A DNA stretch of 64,000 nt from JBGSQR01 sp964509295 (GTDB lineage Bacteria > Desulfobacterota > Desulfuromonadia > Geobacterales > Pseudopelobacteraceae): positions 248,001-312,000 of the forward strand of contig CAZDWS010000001.1 in assembly GCA_964509295.1 (NCBI GenBank), given 5' to 3'. A program made the position numbers and the translations under genes. The notes beneath the pieces are model-generated. The model ran no database searches and had not been told where the DNA came from. It was given only the letters and a program-made list of their open reading frames with translations. This document shows positions 17,746 to 25,604 of the stretch, piece by piece (positions within the stretch are counted from its first letter, which is position 1; each line of letters starts with the position of its first letter).

Positions 17746-18573
17746 CTAGATTCTGTTTTTCCTGTTATTTTCCAGTGCATGTTTAACCCTGGCCGTAATA
17801 CGTACCGGGTGCGACGGCTTCATAATATAGTCTGCAAATCCCCATTCCAGTGCGGTCTGCTCTTCCTCAGCCGCTGTTTCAGTCGTAAGCGCTATTAACG
17901 GAATATGATCCGTCATCGGATTGTTCTGAATTGCCCGCAATAGAGCGTATCCACTCATCCCTGGCATATAAAGTTCGGTTACAATCAGTGCCGGTCTCTC
18001 TTTCGTTGCAACTTGAAGGGCTTCAAGGCCATCATGGGCCAAATGTACTGTAAAACTCTGACTGGAAAGTGCAAATTGTGTGACAGATGCCGAGGAAACC
18101 ACATTATCAACCACCAGAATGGTATTATTATCATGGCCGGTGGCAGTACTTTTCAGATAATTTATTGCAATTGCATCCAGAATCTCTTTTCGTGACGAAA
18201 AAACCGGAATGATGTTGCAGCCTGTAAATCGTGAAAGCAATTCCATTGTTTCCTGCTCACACGGACCATTTGTGGCTACCGCCAGCATATTTTCATTTTG
18301 CTTCAACGGGAATAATACGTTTTTAATAGCAAATTCGACCGGAATCATGCTCAGCATTTGCTGATCAAAACTGCGATGGGCAAAATCCCTGGCCATTTTG
18401 AAATTAAACTGCTTGGCAAGCGCTTCAGCCAGCTCTTCCTGTGTGAGAACACCCATCTTTTCCAGCGCTGCACCAAGACGAATTTCTTGTTTTTTCTGAA
18501 CCTCTAAAGCACGTTTTAAAGTGGTGTTACTTATGATACCGGTCTGCACCAGAATGTCGCCAAGTTGCTTCAT
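17746..18573 (-). CDS. MshEN (GspE N-terminal) domain fused to a receiver domain
   Basis: Residues 1-140 are an MshEN/GspE-N domain: RLGAALEKMGVLTQEELAEAL and AKQFNFKMARDF follow the pattern that binds c-di-GMP in MshE. Residues 150-270 are a response-regulator receiver (TILVVDN, PLIALTTE, YIMKP). At the phosphoacceptor position the sequence is LIVTELYMPGMSG, with E200 in place of aspartate. K252 and a threonine near 230 are kept. Receivers with Asp to Glu often behave as if always phosphorylated. There is no output domain beyond these two. ATG at 18573 has CAGGAGTT upstream. It converges on the HyfG-like gene. Confidence 0.85.
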   Translation of the reverse strand: MKQLGDILVQTGIISNTTLKRALEVQKKQEIRLGAALEKMGVLTQEELAEALAKQFNFKMARDFAHRSFDQQMLSMIPVEFAIKNVLFPLKQNENMLAVATNGPCEQETMELLSRFTGCNIIPVFSSRKEILDAIAINYLKSTATGHDNNTILVVDNVVSSASVTQFALSSQSFTVHLAHDGLEALQVATKERPALIVTELYMPGMSGYALLRAIQNNPMTDHIPLIALTTETAAEEEQTALEWGFADYIMKPSHPVRITARVKHALENNRKNRI

Positions 18574-18714
18574 ATTTATAACTCCTGTTAATATACAGAC
18601 GCTTATAATATTAGCAACATATCATATATAAATTTCATTGCAATATTTTGATCTCGGAATTGGATTAGAAAATGTGGCACTCAACCAGGCTCAGTTCAGG
18701 ACTCAGGAGCCAAA

Positions 18715-18747
18715 CGCAAAAAACCCGGAAGATATTATCTCCCGGGT
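18715..18747 (-). terminator. Terminator after rpmA
   Basis: On the minus strand ACCCGG(G)AGAT pairs with ATCT(T)CCGGGT (plus strand 18723-18747), followed by a T run (A run at 18718-18723). It closes the rplU-rpmA operon. Confidence 0.9.
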
Positions 18748-18772
18748 CTGTTTTCTGTTTATGATGTTTAAA

Positions 18773-19027
18773 CTAGTTAGGGTAAACTGAAACCTTTTTA
18801 CGGTCACGGCCCATACGTTCAAACTTGACAACACCTTCAATCAAGGCAAACAGTGTGTGATCACGACCACAACCGACATTGTTGCCAGGATGAATCTGAG
18901 TTCCACGCTGACGGTAAATGATATTACCTGCCAATACGGGCTCACCACCGAACTTCTTGCAGCCCAGTCGCTTGCCATCCGAATCTCTACCGTTCCTTGA
19001 GCTTCCGCCCGCTTTCTTATGTGCCAT
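18773..19027 (-). CDS. rpmA: 50S ribosomal protein L27
   Basis: The 84-residue L27 begins MAHKKAGGSSRNGRDSDGKRLGCKKFGG, the highly conserved N-terminal arm that reaches the peptidyl-transferase centre. No extra N-terminal extension needing cleavage is present. It lies 27 bp downstream of rplU in the usual order. The third member often found here, obgE, is absent: a terminator follows at once. Confidence 0.97.
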   Translation of the reverse strand: MAHKKAGGSSRNGRDSDGKRLGCKKFGGEPVLAGNIIYRQRGTQIHPGNNVGCGRDHTLFALIEGVVKFERMGRDRKKVSVYPN

Positions 19028-19054
19028 TTCCCTTACTCCTCGGAAAGAATTTAA

Positions 19055-19363
19055 TTATGCGCTGATTTTTTCAATCTTGAGAACTGTCTTGTGCTGACGG
19101 TGACCACGCAGTTTGCGGGTACCTTTACGGCGCTTTGACTTGAACACAAGAATTTTCTTGTCTCTGCTCTGAGTTGCGATCTTGGCTGTCACTGTTGCAC
19201 CGGCCACATGAGGTGCACCAACAACTGTCTTATCGCCGCCAATCATCAGGACTTCGGCAAATTCAATGCTGTCGCCCACTGCTCCGTCAAGTTTTTCTAC
19301 CTTGAGGAACTCGCCTTCACTTACCTTGTATTGTTTGCCACCGGTCTTGATAACTGCGTACAT
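19055..19363 (-). CDS. rplU: 50S ribosomal protein L21
   Basis: The 102-residue L21 starts MYAVIKTGGKQYKV and ends in the basic KRRKGTRKLRGHRQHKT tail that binds 23S rRNA. The ATG at 19363 has ATATGGAGATAG upstream. An in-frame ATG at 19384 is less likely because it would add seven non-conserved residues. A near-consensus promoter lies 39 bp upstream. Confidence 0.97.
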   Translation of the reverse strand: MYAVIKTGGKQYKVSEGEFLKVEKLDGAVGDSIEFAEVLMIGGDKTVVGAPHVAGATVTAKIATQSRDKKILVFKSKRRKGTRKLRGHRQHKTVLKIEKISA

Positions 19364-19401
19364 ATCTATCTCCATATCCATCATTTTTAAAAGAGTTATG
19401 G

Positions 19402-19430
19402 ACTATAATAAAGCGATCCAATTCTGTCAA
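19402..19430 (-). promoter_or_regulatory. Strong sigma-70 promoter for rplU-rpmA
   Basis: On the minus strand a perfect -35 TTGACA (plus 19425-19430), exactly 17 bases, then TATAGT (plus 19402-19407), 5 of 6 to consensus. Confidence 0.85.
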
Positions 19431-19490
19431 GCTTTTTTATCAACTACCTGTTGCTTCTCACTTTAAGCGCTTTAAAATAAATCACGTATT

Positions 19491-20903
19491 TTAAGACTTT
19501 ATTTTTTTCAATGCTTCATCAGAAGCCTTTTGTGCCGCTGCAACACAATCGTTAAGGCCGATACCACGGTAGGAATTACCGGTTAGAATCAGCCCAGGCA
19601 AGTCACGCAACCTGTCATCAATAGCGTCAAGGCGCTTTGCATGTCCAACGGTATACTGTGGTATGGCCTGTTCATGCCTGAAAATCCGTATGAAAGACGG
19701 TTCAGCCGTAATCCCCATCACATCACGCAGATCCTTTTTAACCTTCGAGACAACCTCATCGTCACTCAGACGGATATATTCCGGAAAACATGCGCCACCC
19801 ATCATGCTGCGCAAAAGAACCTTACCTTTTGGGGCGCGACTTTCAAACATGCTTGAATCCCAAAGCGTCCCGAGTATGCTACGGCCTTCCTTTTTTGGAA
19901 TCAGATAACCGAAACCGTCAAGAGGGTGATCTATACGATCACGTTCATATCCAAAGCAGACCACGCTCATTGTTGCATAAGGTATCTGGCGTAAAGTTCC
20001 TGATAGCTTAGCATCAAGACTATCCAGCATATCAGCCGTGTTTATGGCGGGAGCAGCAGAAACCACAATGTCAGCAGAATATTCAGTTCCATCTGTGCAT
20101 GTGACACGATAAGGCGAGCCGGCTTTCTTCTCAATTTTCTGCGCACTTTTACCTGATTTTACAACCTCACCCAGTGATACCACCAAAGCATCGGTAAGAT
20201 ACTGTATGCCTTCACGGAAAGAAGTCAGTACTCCGCCCGGTCCGGCTGCACTGGCGACTGCCTTGCCCTCGGCCCGTTCTTTTTTCTTTTTTCTGGCCAG
20301 CAGAATCATTGCACGAACCAGACCTCCATATTCGCGCTCAAGTTCTGCAATTCGTGGAAAACAGGAAATCAGAGACATTGTTTCCGGATCACCGGCAAAG
20401 ATACCGGAGACCATTGGTGCAATCAGTTTGTCCAGCGCCTCTTTTCCCAGGCGTCTGCGCCCAAAATCCGCCAGGGTTTCATCCACACCTGCCGGTGCCG
20501 ATGTGATGAACGGAGTCGGCTCCAATGCCAACCTGAGCTTTCCAGGCCAGGAGATCAGCCTGCTTTTAAGAAACGACCCGGCACCCTCCGGCAGACGATG
20601 TAATTCCTGGTCAGAGTAAATAAATCGCTTACGCGCATTATCATTGCTGCGATGCAGGTGATCACTGACACCGATTGCCTGACACAATTCAAGGGTCTGG
20701 GGTTTGCTGTCCAGAAAGCCGTTTGGCCCCCATTCGCAGGTATAGCCCTCTTCATGAATACTCCAAATCTTTCCTCCGAGCCTTGTTTCACGCTCCAGAA
20801 GAGTCAGCTCCAGATCAATTCCGGCCTGAAGAGCCTTATCACGCAACAGCCAGGCTGTTGCCAGACCGGAGATACCGCCACCTATTACGATTGCTTTTTT
20901 CAT
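19491..20903 (-). CDS. hemG: Protoporphyrinogen oxidase (HemY/PPOX type)
   Basis: This FAD enzyme oxidises protoporphyrinogen IX (or coproporphyrinogen III in some lineages) in heme synthesis. The N-terminus AIVIGGGISGLATAWLL is the dinucleotide-binding GxGxxG fold, and EWGPNGFLDSKPQTLELC and the C-terminal ILTGNSYRGIGLNDCVAAA are PPOX signatures. The 470 residues are normal. ATG at 20903 has AGGTG six bases upstream. The symbol follows the TIGR00562 convention; the protein is of HemY type, not the flavodoxin-like E. coli HemG. Heme supply is central in cytochrome-rich Geobacterales. Confidence 0.93.
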   Translation of the reverse strand: MKKAIVIGGGISGLATAWLLRDKALQAGIDLELTLLERETRLGGKIWSIHEEGYTCEWGPNGFLDSKPQTLELCQAIGVSDHLHRSNDNARKRFIYSDQELHRLPEGAGSFLKSRLISWPGKLRLALEPTPFITSAPAGVDETLADFGRRRLGKEALDKLIAPMVSGIFAGDPETMSLISCFPRIAELEREYGGLVRAMILLARKKKKERAEGKAVASAAGPGGVLTSFREGIQYLTDALVVSLGEVVKSGKSAQKIEKKAGSPYRVTCTDGTEYSADIVVSAAPAINTADMLDSLDAKLSGTLRQIPYATMSVVCFGYERDRIDHPLDGFGYLIPKKEGRSILGTLWDSSMFESRAPKGKVLLRSMMGGACFPEYIRLSDDEVVSKVKKDLRDVMGITAEPSFIRIFRHEQAIPQYTVGHAKRLDAIDDRLRDLPGLILTGNSYRGIGLNDCVAAAQKASDEALKKIKS

Positions 20904-20985
20904 TTAACACCTGTTTGTTCGCTGAATCGGAAACAACCTTTTATTGACGCTACACCTTATCGTTAGCACTTTTGGATGCAATAGT

Positions 20986-21014
20986 AATATCATCCGTATA
21001 GTTCTGGCTGTCAA
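20986..21014 (-). promoter_or_regulatory. Candidate promoter for hemG
   Basis: Minus strand TTGACA (plus 21009-21014), 17 bases, GATATT (plus 20986-20991), about 83 bp before the hemG start. The -35 is perfect and the -10 is 4 of 6. Confidence 0.5.
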
Positions 21015-21071
21015 GTATACTCTTATTACCTGCTTTATTTCGACTTTAATACGTGAAAAATCGTATCAGGA

Positions 21072-21100
21072 TTGACAGTGGGGTCAACTGGGCTTACATT
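21072..21100 (+). promoter_or_regulatory. Candidate promoter for the J-domain gene
   Basis: TTGACA (21072-21077), 17 bases, TACATT (21095-21100), 48 bp before the start codon. The spacing is ideal and the -10 is 4 of 6. No clear sigma-32 heat-shock promoter is seen. Confidence 0.5.
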
Positions 21101-21148
21101 TGAAACATATTTTTAGAACTGTTTTATTTGAAAGGATAATATTTTACC

Positions 21149-22042
21149 ATGGCTCAAACTGATTACTACAAGGTGCTCGGAGTAGAAAAGAACTCCACCC
21201 CGGACGATATCAAAAAAGCTTTTCGTAAGCTGGCTGTCAAATATCACCCGGATCGCAATCCGGGTGATAAATCCGCCGAAGACAAGTTCAAGGAACTTAA
21301 CGAAGCCTATGCTGTTTTATCTGACCCAAAAAAGAAAGAAGAGTACGATACCTACGGTTCCAGCGGTTTCCATAAGCAGTACAGCCAGGAGGATATTTTC
21401 CGCAATTTCGATTTCGGCGGGACTTTCCGTGATATGGGTATGGGGGGTGGCGAAGATATTTTTTCCCGCATTTTCGGGGGAGGCGGCAGAGGTGGTCGCA
21501 GAGGATTTAACGGCGGCCCGCAAAAAGGTCCTGATCATGAGATGGAAACAGATATAAGTTTTCGCGACGCTGCACTGGGTGCAGAAAAGGTTATTGCATT
21601 CCGCCGCAACTCTGTTCGGGAAGAGCTAAAAGTAAAAATCCCTGCCGGAGTTGAAAACGGCAGTAAAATCCGTATAACAGGCAAAGGAGGCCAGGGTGGC
21701 GCTGGTGGTCCGGCTGGAGATCTGTTTTTGATTGTCAGGGTATTACCTGACCCTGTTTTTGTGCGTGATGGAGGCGATTTGATTGTTGAACGGTCCATTC
21801 CGCTTACCGCGGCATGCCTGGGTATTTCACTGGATGTTCCAACTCTGGATGGCGATAAACGAATCAAGGTACCGGCCGGTATACAGCCCGGCACCAAGAT
21901 CAGATTGAAAGGATGCGGTATCAAGCAGCTTGGCTCAAATACAAAAGGCGACCTGTATGTAAAGATCGCAGTACATGTACCGGAAGCTTTGAATGAACAG
22001 CAGAAACGACTGATTGAGGAGCTGGCCAGAAACGGCCTGTAG
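21149..22042 (+). CDS. CbpA-like (class B) J-domain co-chaperone
   Basis: The N-terminal J domain (1-70) carries the HPD motif in VKYHPDRNPGD, which stimulates the Hsp70 DnaK ATPase. A Gly/Phe-rich linker (about 85-125, GGGGRGGRRGFNGG) follows, then two DnaJ C-terminal beta domains for clients (ISFRDAALGAEKVI and later). The four-cysteine zinc repeat of DnaJ is absent, so this is a CbpA/DnaJB type of 297 residues. ATG at 21149 follows AAAGGATAATATTTTACC. No dnaK or cbpM gene is adjacent. Confidence 0.92.
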   Translation: MAQTDYYKVLGVEKNSTPDDIKKAFRKLAVKYHPDRNPGDKSAEDKFKELNEAYAVLSDPKKKEEYDTYGSSGFHKQYSQEDIFRNFDFGGTFRDMGMGGGEDIFSRIFGGGGRGGRRGFNGGPQKGPDHEMETDISFRDAALGAEKVIAFRRNSVREELKVKIPAGVENGSKIRITGKGGQGGAGGPAGDLFLIVRVLPDPVFVRDGGDLIVERSIPLTAACLGISLDVPTLDGDKRIKVPAGIQPGTKIRLKGCGIKQLGSNTKGDLYVKIAVHVPEALNEQQKRLIEELARNGL

Positions 22043-22172
22043 GTAGCTGTTACACTACACACGCCGTCCATTTTCTGTTTTTATTTTATTTTGAAGAAGT
22101 CGTTGAGAATAATATTTTTTATGCTATTTGTTAATCAGGATGTTTATTTTATTTCAATGTAAAGGGGATGTC

Positions 22173-22325
22173 ATGAACGAACAGATTATTGCTCAGATTT
22201 TGGAAGAAAAAGACAAACTGGTAGCACGCATCGAAGTTCTAGAAAAAAAGATGGCTCACTTTGAACAGATAGTTAATAAAATCGAAGATCATATGAATCA
22301 TCCGACTGATTATCGAAATATTTGA
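22173..22325 (+). CDS. Small coiled-coil protein of unknown function
   Basis: A 50-residue protein, MNEQIIAQILEEKDKLVARI onward, forms one long amphipathic helix with leucine/isoleucine heptads and a short histidine-rich tail (HMNHPTDYRNI). The ATG at 22173 has a strong AAAGGGG eight bases upstream; an upstream in-frame start at 22128 lacks one. The good ribosome site and closing terminator make it a likely real gene. I do not recognise the family. It may be cotranscribed with the J-domain gene 130 bp before it. Confidence 0.65.
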   Translation: MNEQIIAQILEEKDKLVARIEVLEKKMAHFEQIVNKIEDHMNHPTDYRNI

Positions 22326-22390
22326 ACAGGTTCCTCCTAAATTCAATAATTCAGATAATTTTCCAGCAACCTTATTTTTAACTTTTACTA

Positions 22391-22428
22391 AATATTAAAG
22401 GCCTTCCGAAAAGAAGGCCTTTAATATT
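22391..22428. terminator. Bidirectional terminator between two convergent genes
   Basis: A perfect 16-bp inverted repeat (22391-22406 and 22413-22428) with a six-base loop and A/T-rich flanks serves the small ORF on plus and ispF on minus. It touches the ispF stop codon. Confidence 0.9.
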
Positions 22429-22902
22429 TTACTTCTTTATCATCAACACAACCGCATGGGATGAAATCCCCTCGCCCGTACCGGTAAAGCCCAAACCTTC
22501 TTCAGTAGTAGCCTTGACATTTATCTGTCCCACTTCTGCATTAAGTACCCGTGCAATATTTTCGCGCATAGATGAAATGTGTGGCGCCATTTTGGGTAGC
22601 TGGGCAATAATTGTTGCATCCAGATTTCCCAGGGCATAACCACGCTCTGCCGCCAACTTTCCAACATGCTCCAACAGCTTCATGCTGTCAGCACCCTTGA
22701 ACGCCGGGTCCGTATCAGGAAAATGCCTGCCGATATCCCCTTCGCCAATGGCTCCCAGAATTGCATCCGCAATAGCATGCAACAGTACGTCTGCATCGGA
22801 ATGTCCCAGCAAGCCCTTTTCCCATGGTATGTCCACACCGCCCATGATCAGTTTTCTGTCTTTCACCAGACGATGTACGTCGTAACCGTGTCCAATACGC
22901 AT
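22429..22902 (-). CDS. ispF: 2-C-methyl-D-erythritol 2,4-cyclodiphosphate synthase
   Basis: IspF cyclises CDP-methylerythritol 2-phosphate in the MEP isoprenoid pathway, upstream of menaquinone and lipid carriers. The chain starts MRIGHGYDVHRLV, with the zinc-binding Asp and His, and contains LLGHSDADVLLHAI and ATTEEGLGFTGTGEGI. The ATG at 22902 has GGAGAAACAGG upstream and gives 157 residues, the family length. It is the last gene of a minus-strand run beginning with the HEAT-like protein. Confidence 0.96.
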   Translation of the reverse strand: MRIGHGYDVHRLVKDRKLIMGGVDIPWEKGLLGHSDADVLLHAIADAILGAIGEGDIGRHFPDTDPAFKGADSMKLLEHVGKLAAERGYALGNLDATIIAQLPKMAPHISSMRENIARVLNAEVGQINVKATTEEGLGFTGTGEGISSHAVVLMIKK

Positions 22903-22967
22903 CCTGTTTCTCCGTATTCTGCAAAACTCTGACTGGCAAATCAAGCCGGTACAGAAGTACCTTTTAT

Positions 22968-23987
22968 CTATTTACACTCCGCTTTCAACTCTCTTGCCAT
23001 CAACTCCGTTACCGCCTCGCGGGCAGATTTGTCTTTATGCAGAATCTGAAAGACCTTTTCCACAATCGGCATTTCTACCTCCAGTTTGCAGGCCAGCCTG
23101 TATACAGATTCTGAAGATTTAACCCCTTCCGCCACCATATTCATTTCTGCCAAAATTTCCGACAGCCGCATACCCTGCCCCAGCTTGAAGCCGACAGTAC
23201 GATTACGGGACAGGTCTCCGGTGCATGTCAGCACAAGGTCACCCATGCCGGCCAAACCGGCAAAAGTATGTGGATCAGCTCCCATGGCCAGTCCCAGTCG
23301 GTTCATTTCAGCCAGTCCTCTGGTGATCAGTGCTGCTCTGGCATTATGGCCAAAACCGAGCCCGTCGCAGATGCCTGCTGCGATGGCAATGACGTTCTTG
23401 ATGGCTCCGCCAAGCTCGGCACCAATGTAATCACTGTTTGTATAGGCACGGAAAGTGGAATTGCTGATAGCAGCCTGTACACGCGCTGCACAGGCTTCAC
23501 ATTTGGAGGCTGCCAGAATAAGCGTCGGCAACCTTTCCACAACCTCCCTTGCAAAGGTCGGCCCGGAAAGAGCTACATAACGGGAAAATATACCTTCTCC
23601 CAGTATCTCCGAACAGATCTGCGAAACTGTTTTCAGGCTTTCCAGCTCAATTCCCTTTGAGGCATTGACGATAATCGTATCCTGTCCGATAAAGTCTGCC
23701 GCCTTGGCCAGAACACCTCTCATTACTTGGACCGGAGTTACCAGCAGTACCATAGTGCGTCCAGCCAGGGCTTCTTCCAGCACGTTAGTGAACTGAAGTG
23801 TTTCATGAAGGGTGATGCCTGACATGTAAACAGAATTGACCCGACTCTGCTTCATTTCGTCGGCAAGGTGTTTTTCATGTACCCAAAGAATTGTATCGTT
23901 ACCGTTACGTGCCAACAGATCCGCCAGGGCGGTTCCCCAGCTCCCGCCACCTATAACAGCTATTCGCTCTACGCTACTCTTCGTCAT
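22968..23987 (-). CDS. gpsA: Glycerol-3-phosphate dehydrogenase [NAD(P)+]
   Basis: GpsA reduces dihydroxyacetone phosphate to glycerol 3-phosphate, the backbone of phospholipids. The N-terminus IAVIGGGSWGTALADLLARNG binds NAD(P)H. KGIELESLKTVSQI, LSGPTFAREV and GAELGGAIKNVIAIAAGI, with the catalytic lysine, are all present. The ATG at 23987 has GGAAGGATACT upstream and overlaps the end of the preceding gene by 14 bp, which suggests translational coupling. Length 339, normal. Confidence 0.96.
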   Translation of the reverse strand: MTKSSVERIAVIGGGSWGTALADLLARNGNDTILWVHEKHLADEMKQSRVNSVYMSGITLHETLQFTNVLEEALAGRTMVLLVTPVQVMRGVLAKAADFIGQDTIIVNASKGIELESLKTVSQICSEILGEGIFSRYVALSGPTFAREVVERLPTLILAASKCEACAARVQAAISNSTFRAYTNSDYIGAELGGAIKNVIAIAAGICDGLGFGHNARAALITRGLAEMNRLGLAMGADPHTFAGLAGMGDLVLTCTGDLSRNRTVGFKLGQGMRLSEILAEMNMVAEGVKSSESVYRLACKLEVEMPIVEKVFQILHKDKSAREAVTELMARELKAECK

Positions 23988-25554
23988 AGTATCCTTCCTC
24001 TTGTCGCAGGTCATACCCCTCGGCCAGTGCCTGACGGGCTGTTTCCAAACTGTCCAGAATAACTCTCCTGATAAACGGATGAGTACTTTCCGGTATTAGA
24101 CCGCCAACCAGACTCAATGCTACTGCAATTGCCTGTTTTATCAGATTTTCATCACAACCGGTCTGCTGCATGTAGTCGGCTGACATCAGCAAGCGTTTGA
24201 TTAATTCCGCTCGACGCGGAACAACCAGCTCCTCACACAGTCGACGAATTTCCATTTCCAGCACTTCTTCGGTAATTTTTGAAACCGTCTGTTTCTTGGA
24301 TTCCGCTTCCAGCCGTTCTGCCGAGTCATACACCGCCGGTTCGGATAATAACCACCCCTCAAAACAGGCGATATCAAGCAGATCGCTGCTGCCTGGAAGA
24401 AAACCTGGAATTTTCTCCACAAACCCTTCCAGGTGAGTCAGGTTAAATTTGGGGATCATATCTTCCGGTTTGACCAGGCCGGTTTCAAACAACCTGAGAT
24501 CCACATAGAGATCGGGCGGCATCAAATAACCCTGTTCGCGGCTATGATAAATAGCATCATTTAACACTGACATGGCGTATGTCTGATCAACCGGCTCAAG
24601 CAATTCTCCGGCAGTTACTTCCCGCAGAACAGCTTCATACTCTTCTTCATCTTTCATCCTGTAGCTGAGGGCATTAATTACGCCCTCAACATCACCAACC
24701 AGGAGTAGTAGAACAGCAAAACCTTTTGCACCTTCCCGCCAGGAAAAAAGTAGTGAACGAGCACCATATATATCAATCGCCCCTACCTGCAGATGATGAA
24801 ACGGTTTAGGCGCAGCAAATATTTCCGGCAGTTCCACAGCATCACTGATACCCAGAAATGATAATCTTTGAATGCTGCGACGGATCAGCTTAACAATATC
24901 GCCATCGTGACGTTTTTCTGCTCTTTTCAGTACGGACAGTGCAATACCACTTTTAATTTTCCCAAGTGCGGTAATTGTTTCACGAACAACTTCCGGACGT
25001 TCAAAACCAAGCAATATATCAAGCATTGCCACAGCTTCGACCGATTCGGACTCAGATAAACAGCTGATCATTCGTTCCCTGACATCATCAGTTGCATCAA
25101 TAAAAATGTCCGTAAAGCGAACCAGTCCTCGCTCTCCGTCCCTAAGACACTCCGAGATAAATCCTTCTATGGAACTGGCTCCATAACCGGTCATGCTTGC
25201 AAATGGTGGCACAGTAACATCAATACCTGATTCCTGAAGGGCATCCAGCAGTGCCAGCCGTCCATCATCTTCCAGATCTTTACGTTTCAATGTGATCTGC
25301 ACCAACTGGTCAATCCAGCCGGAGTTATCGAAAAAGTCCAGCATGCACGTATAACGATAAATTGCTGTACCGTTTTTTTCCTGCCACAACTTGCGAACCA
25401 GCGGGCGCAGTGCTCTACGCCCGGATTTCTGGAGACGCTTACCGATGCGTTCCATCTGATCCGTAGTAAGATCATCCCGCTTGAGATAATCAAGCAGACG
25501 AATAATACTTCTGCGCTCCCGCAGTGATGTATCAATTTTAATTGCTTTGGCCAT
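23974..25554 (-). CDS. HEAT-repeat-like protein of unknown function
   Basis: A 526-residue soluble protein built mostly of paired helices. Repeats such as VREIMISCL-type units (SESVEAVAMLDILLGFERPEV, VRETITALGKIKSGIALSVL) look like HEAT repeats in the first half. There is no signal peptide or membrane segment and no catalytic motif I can name. It lies 50 bp after gyrA and its 3' end overlaps gpsA. Geobacter genomes carry large HEAT-like proteins of unknown role, often near gyrase, but I cannot assign a function. The start at 25554 lacks a clear ribosome site. Confidence 0.7.
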   Translation of the reverse strand: MAKAIKIDTSLRERRSIIRLLDYLKRDDLTTDQMERIGKRLQKSGRRALRPLVRKLWQEKNGTAIYRYTCMLDFFDNSGWIDQLVQITLKRKDLEDDGRLALLDALQESGIDVTVPPFASMTGYGASSIEGFISECLRDGERGLVRFTDIFIDATDDVRERMISCLSESESVEAVAMLDILLGFERPEVVRETITALGKIKSGIALSVLKRAEKRHDGDIVKLIRRSIQRLSFLGISDAVELPEIFAAPKPFHHLQVGAIDIYGARSLLFSWREGAKGFAVLLLLVGDVEGVINALSYRMKDEEEYEAVLREVTAGELLEPVDQTYAMSVLNDAIYHSREQGYLMPPDLYVDLRLFETGLVKPEDMIPKFNLTHLEGFVEKIPGFLPGSSDLLDIACFEGWLLSEPAVYDSAERLEAESKKQTVSKITEEVLEMEIRRLCEELVVPRRAELIKRLLMSADYMQQTGCDENLIKQAIAVALSLVGGLIPESTHPFIRRVILDSLETARQALAEGYDLRQEEGYYDEE

Positions 25555-25604
25555 AGCTAAAAAGATGTTGCGATGCAGGGTTGAGATAACTTGTATCTAA
25601 AACC

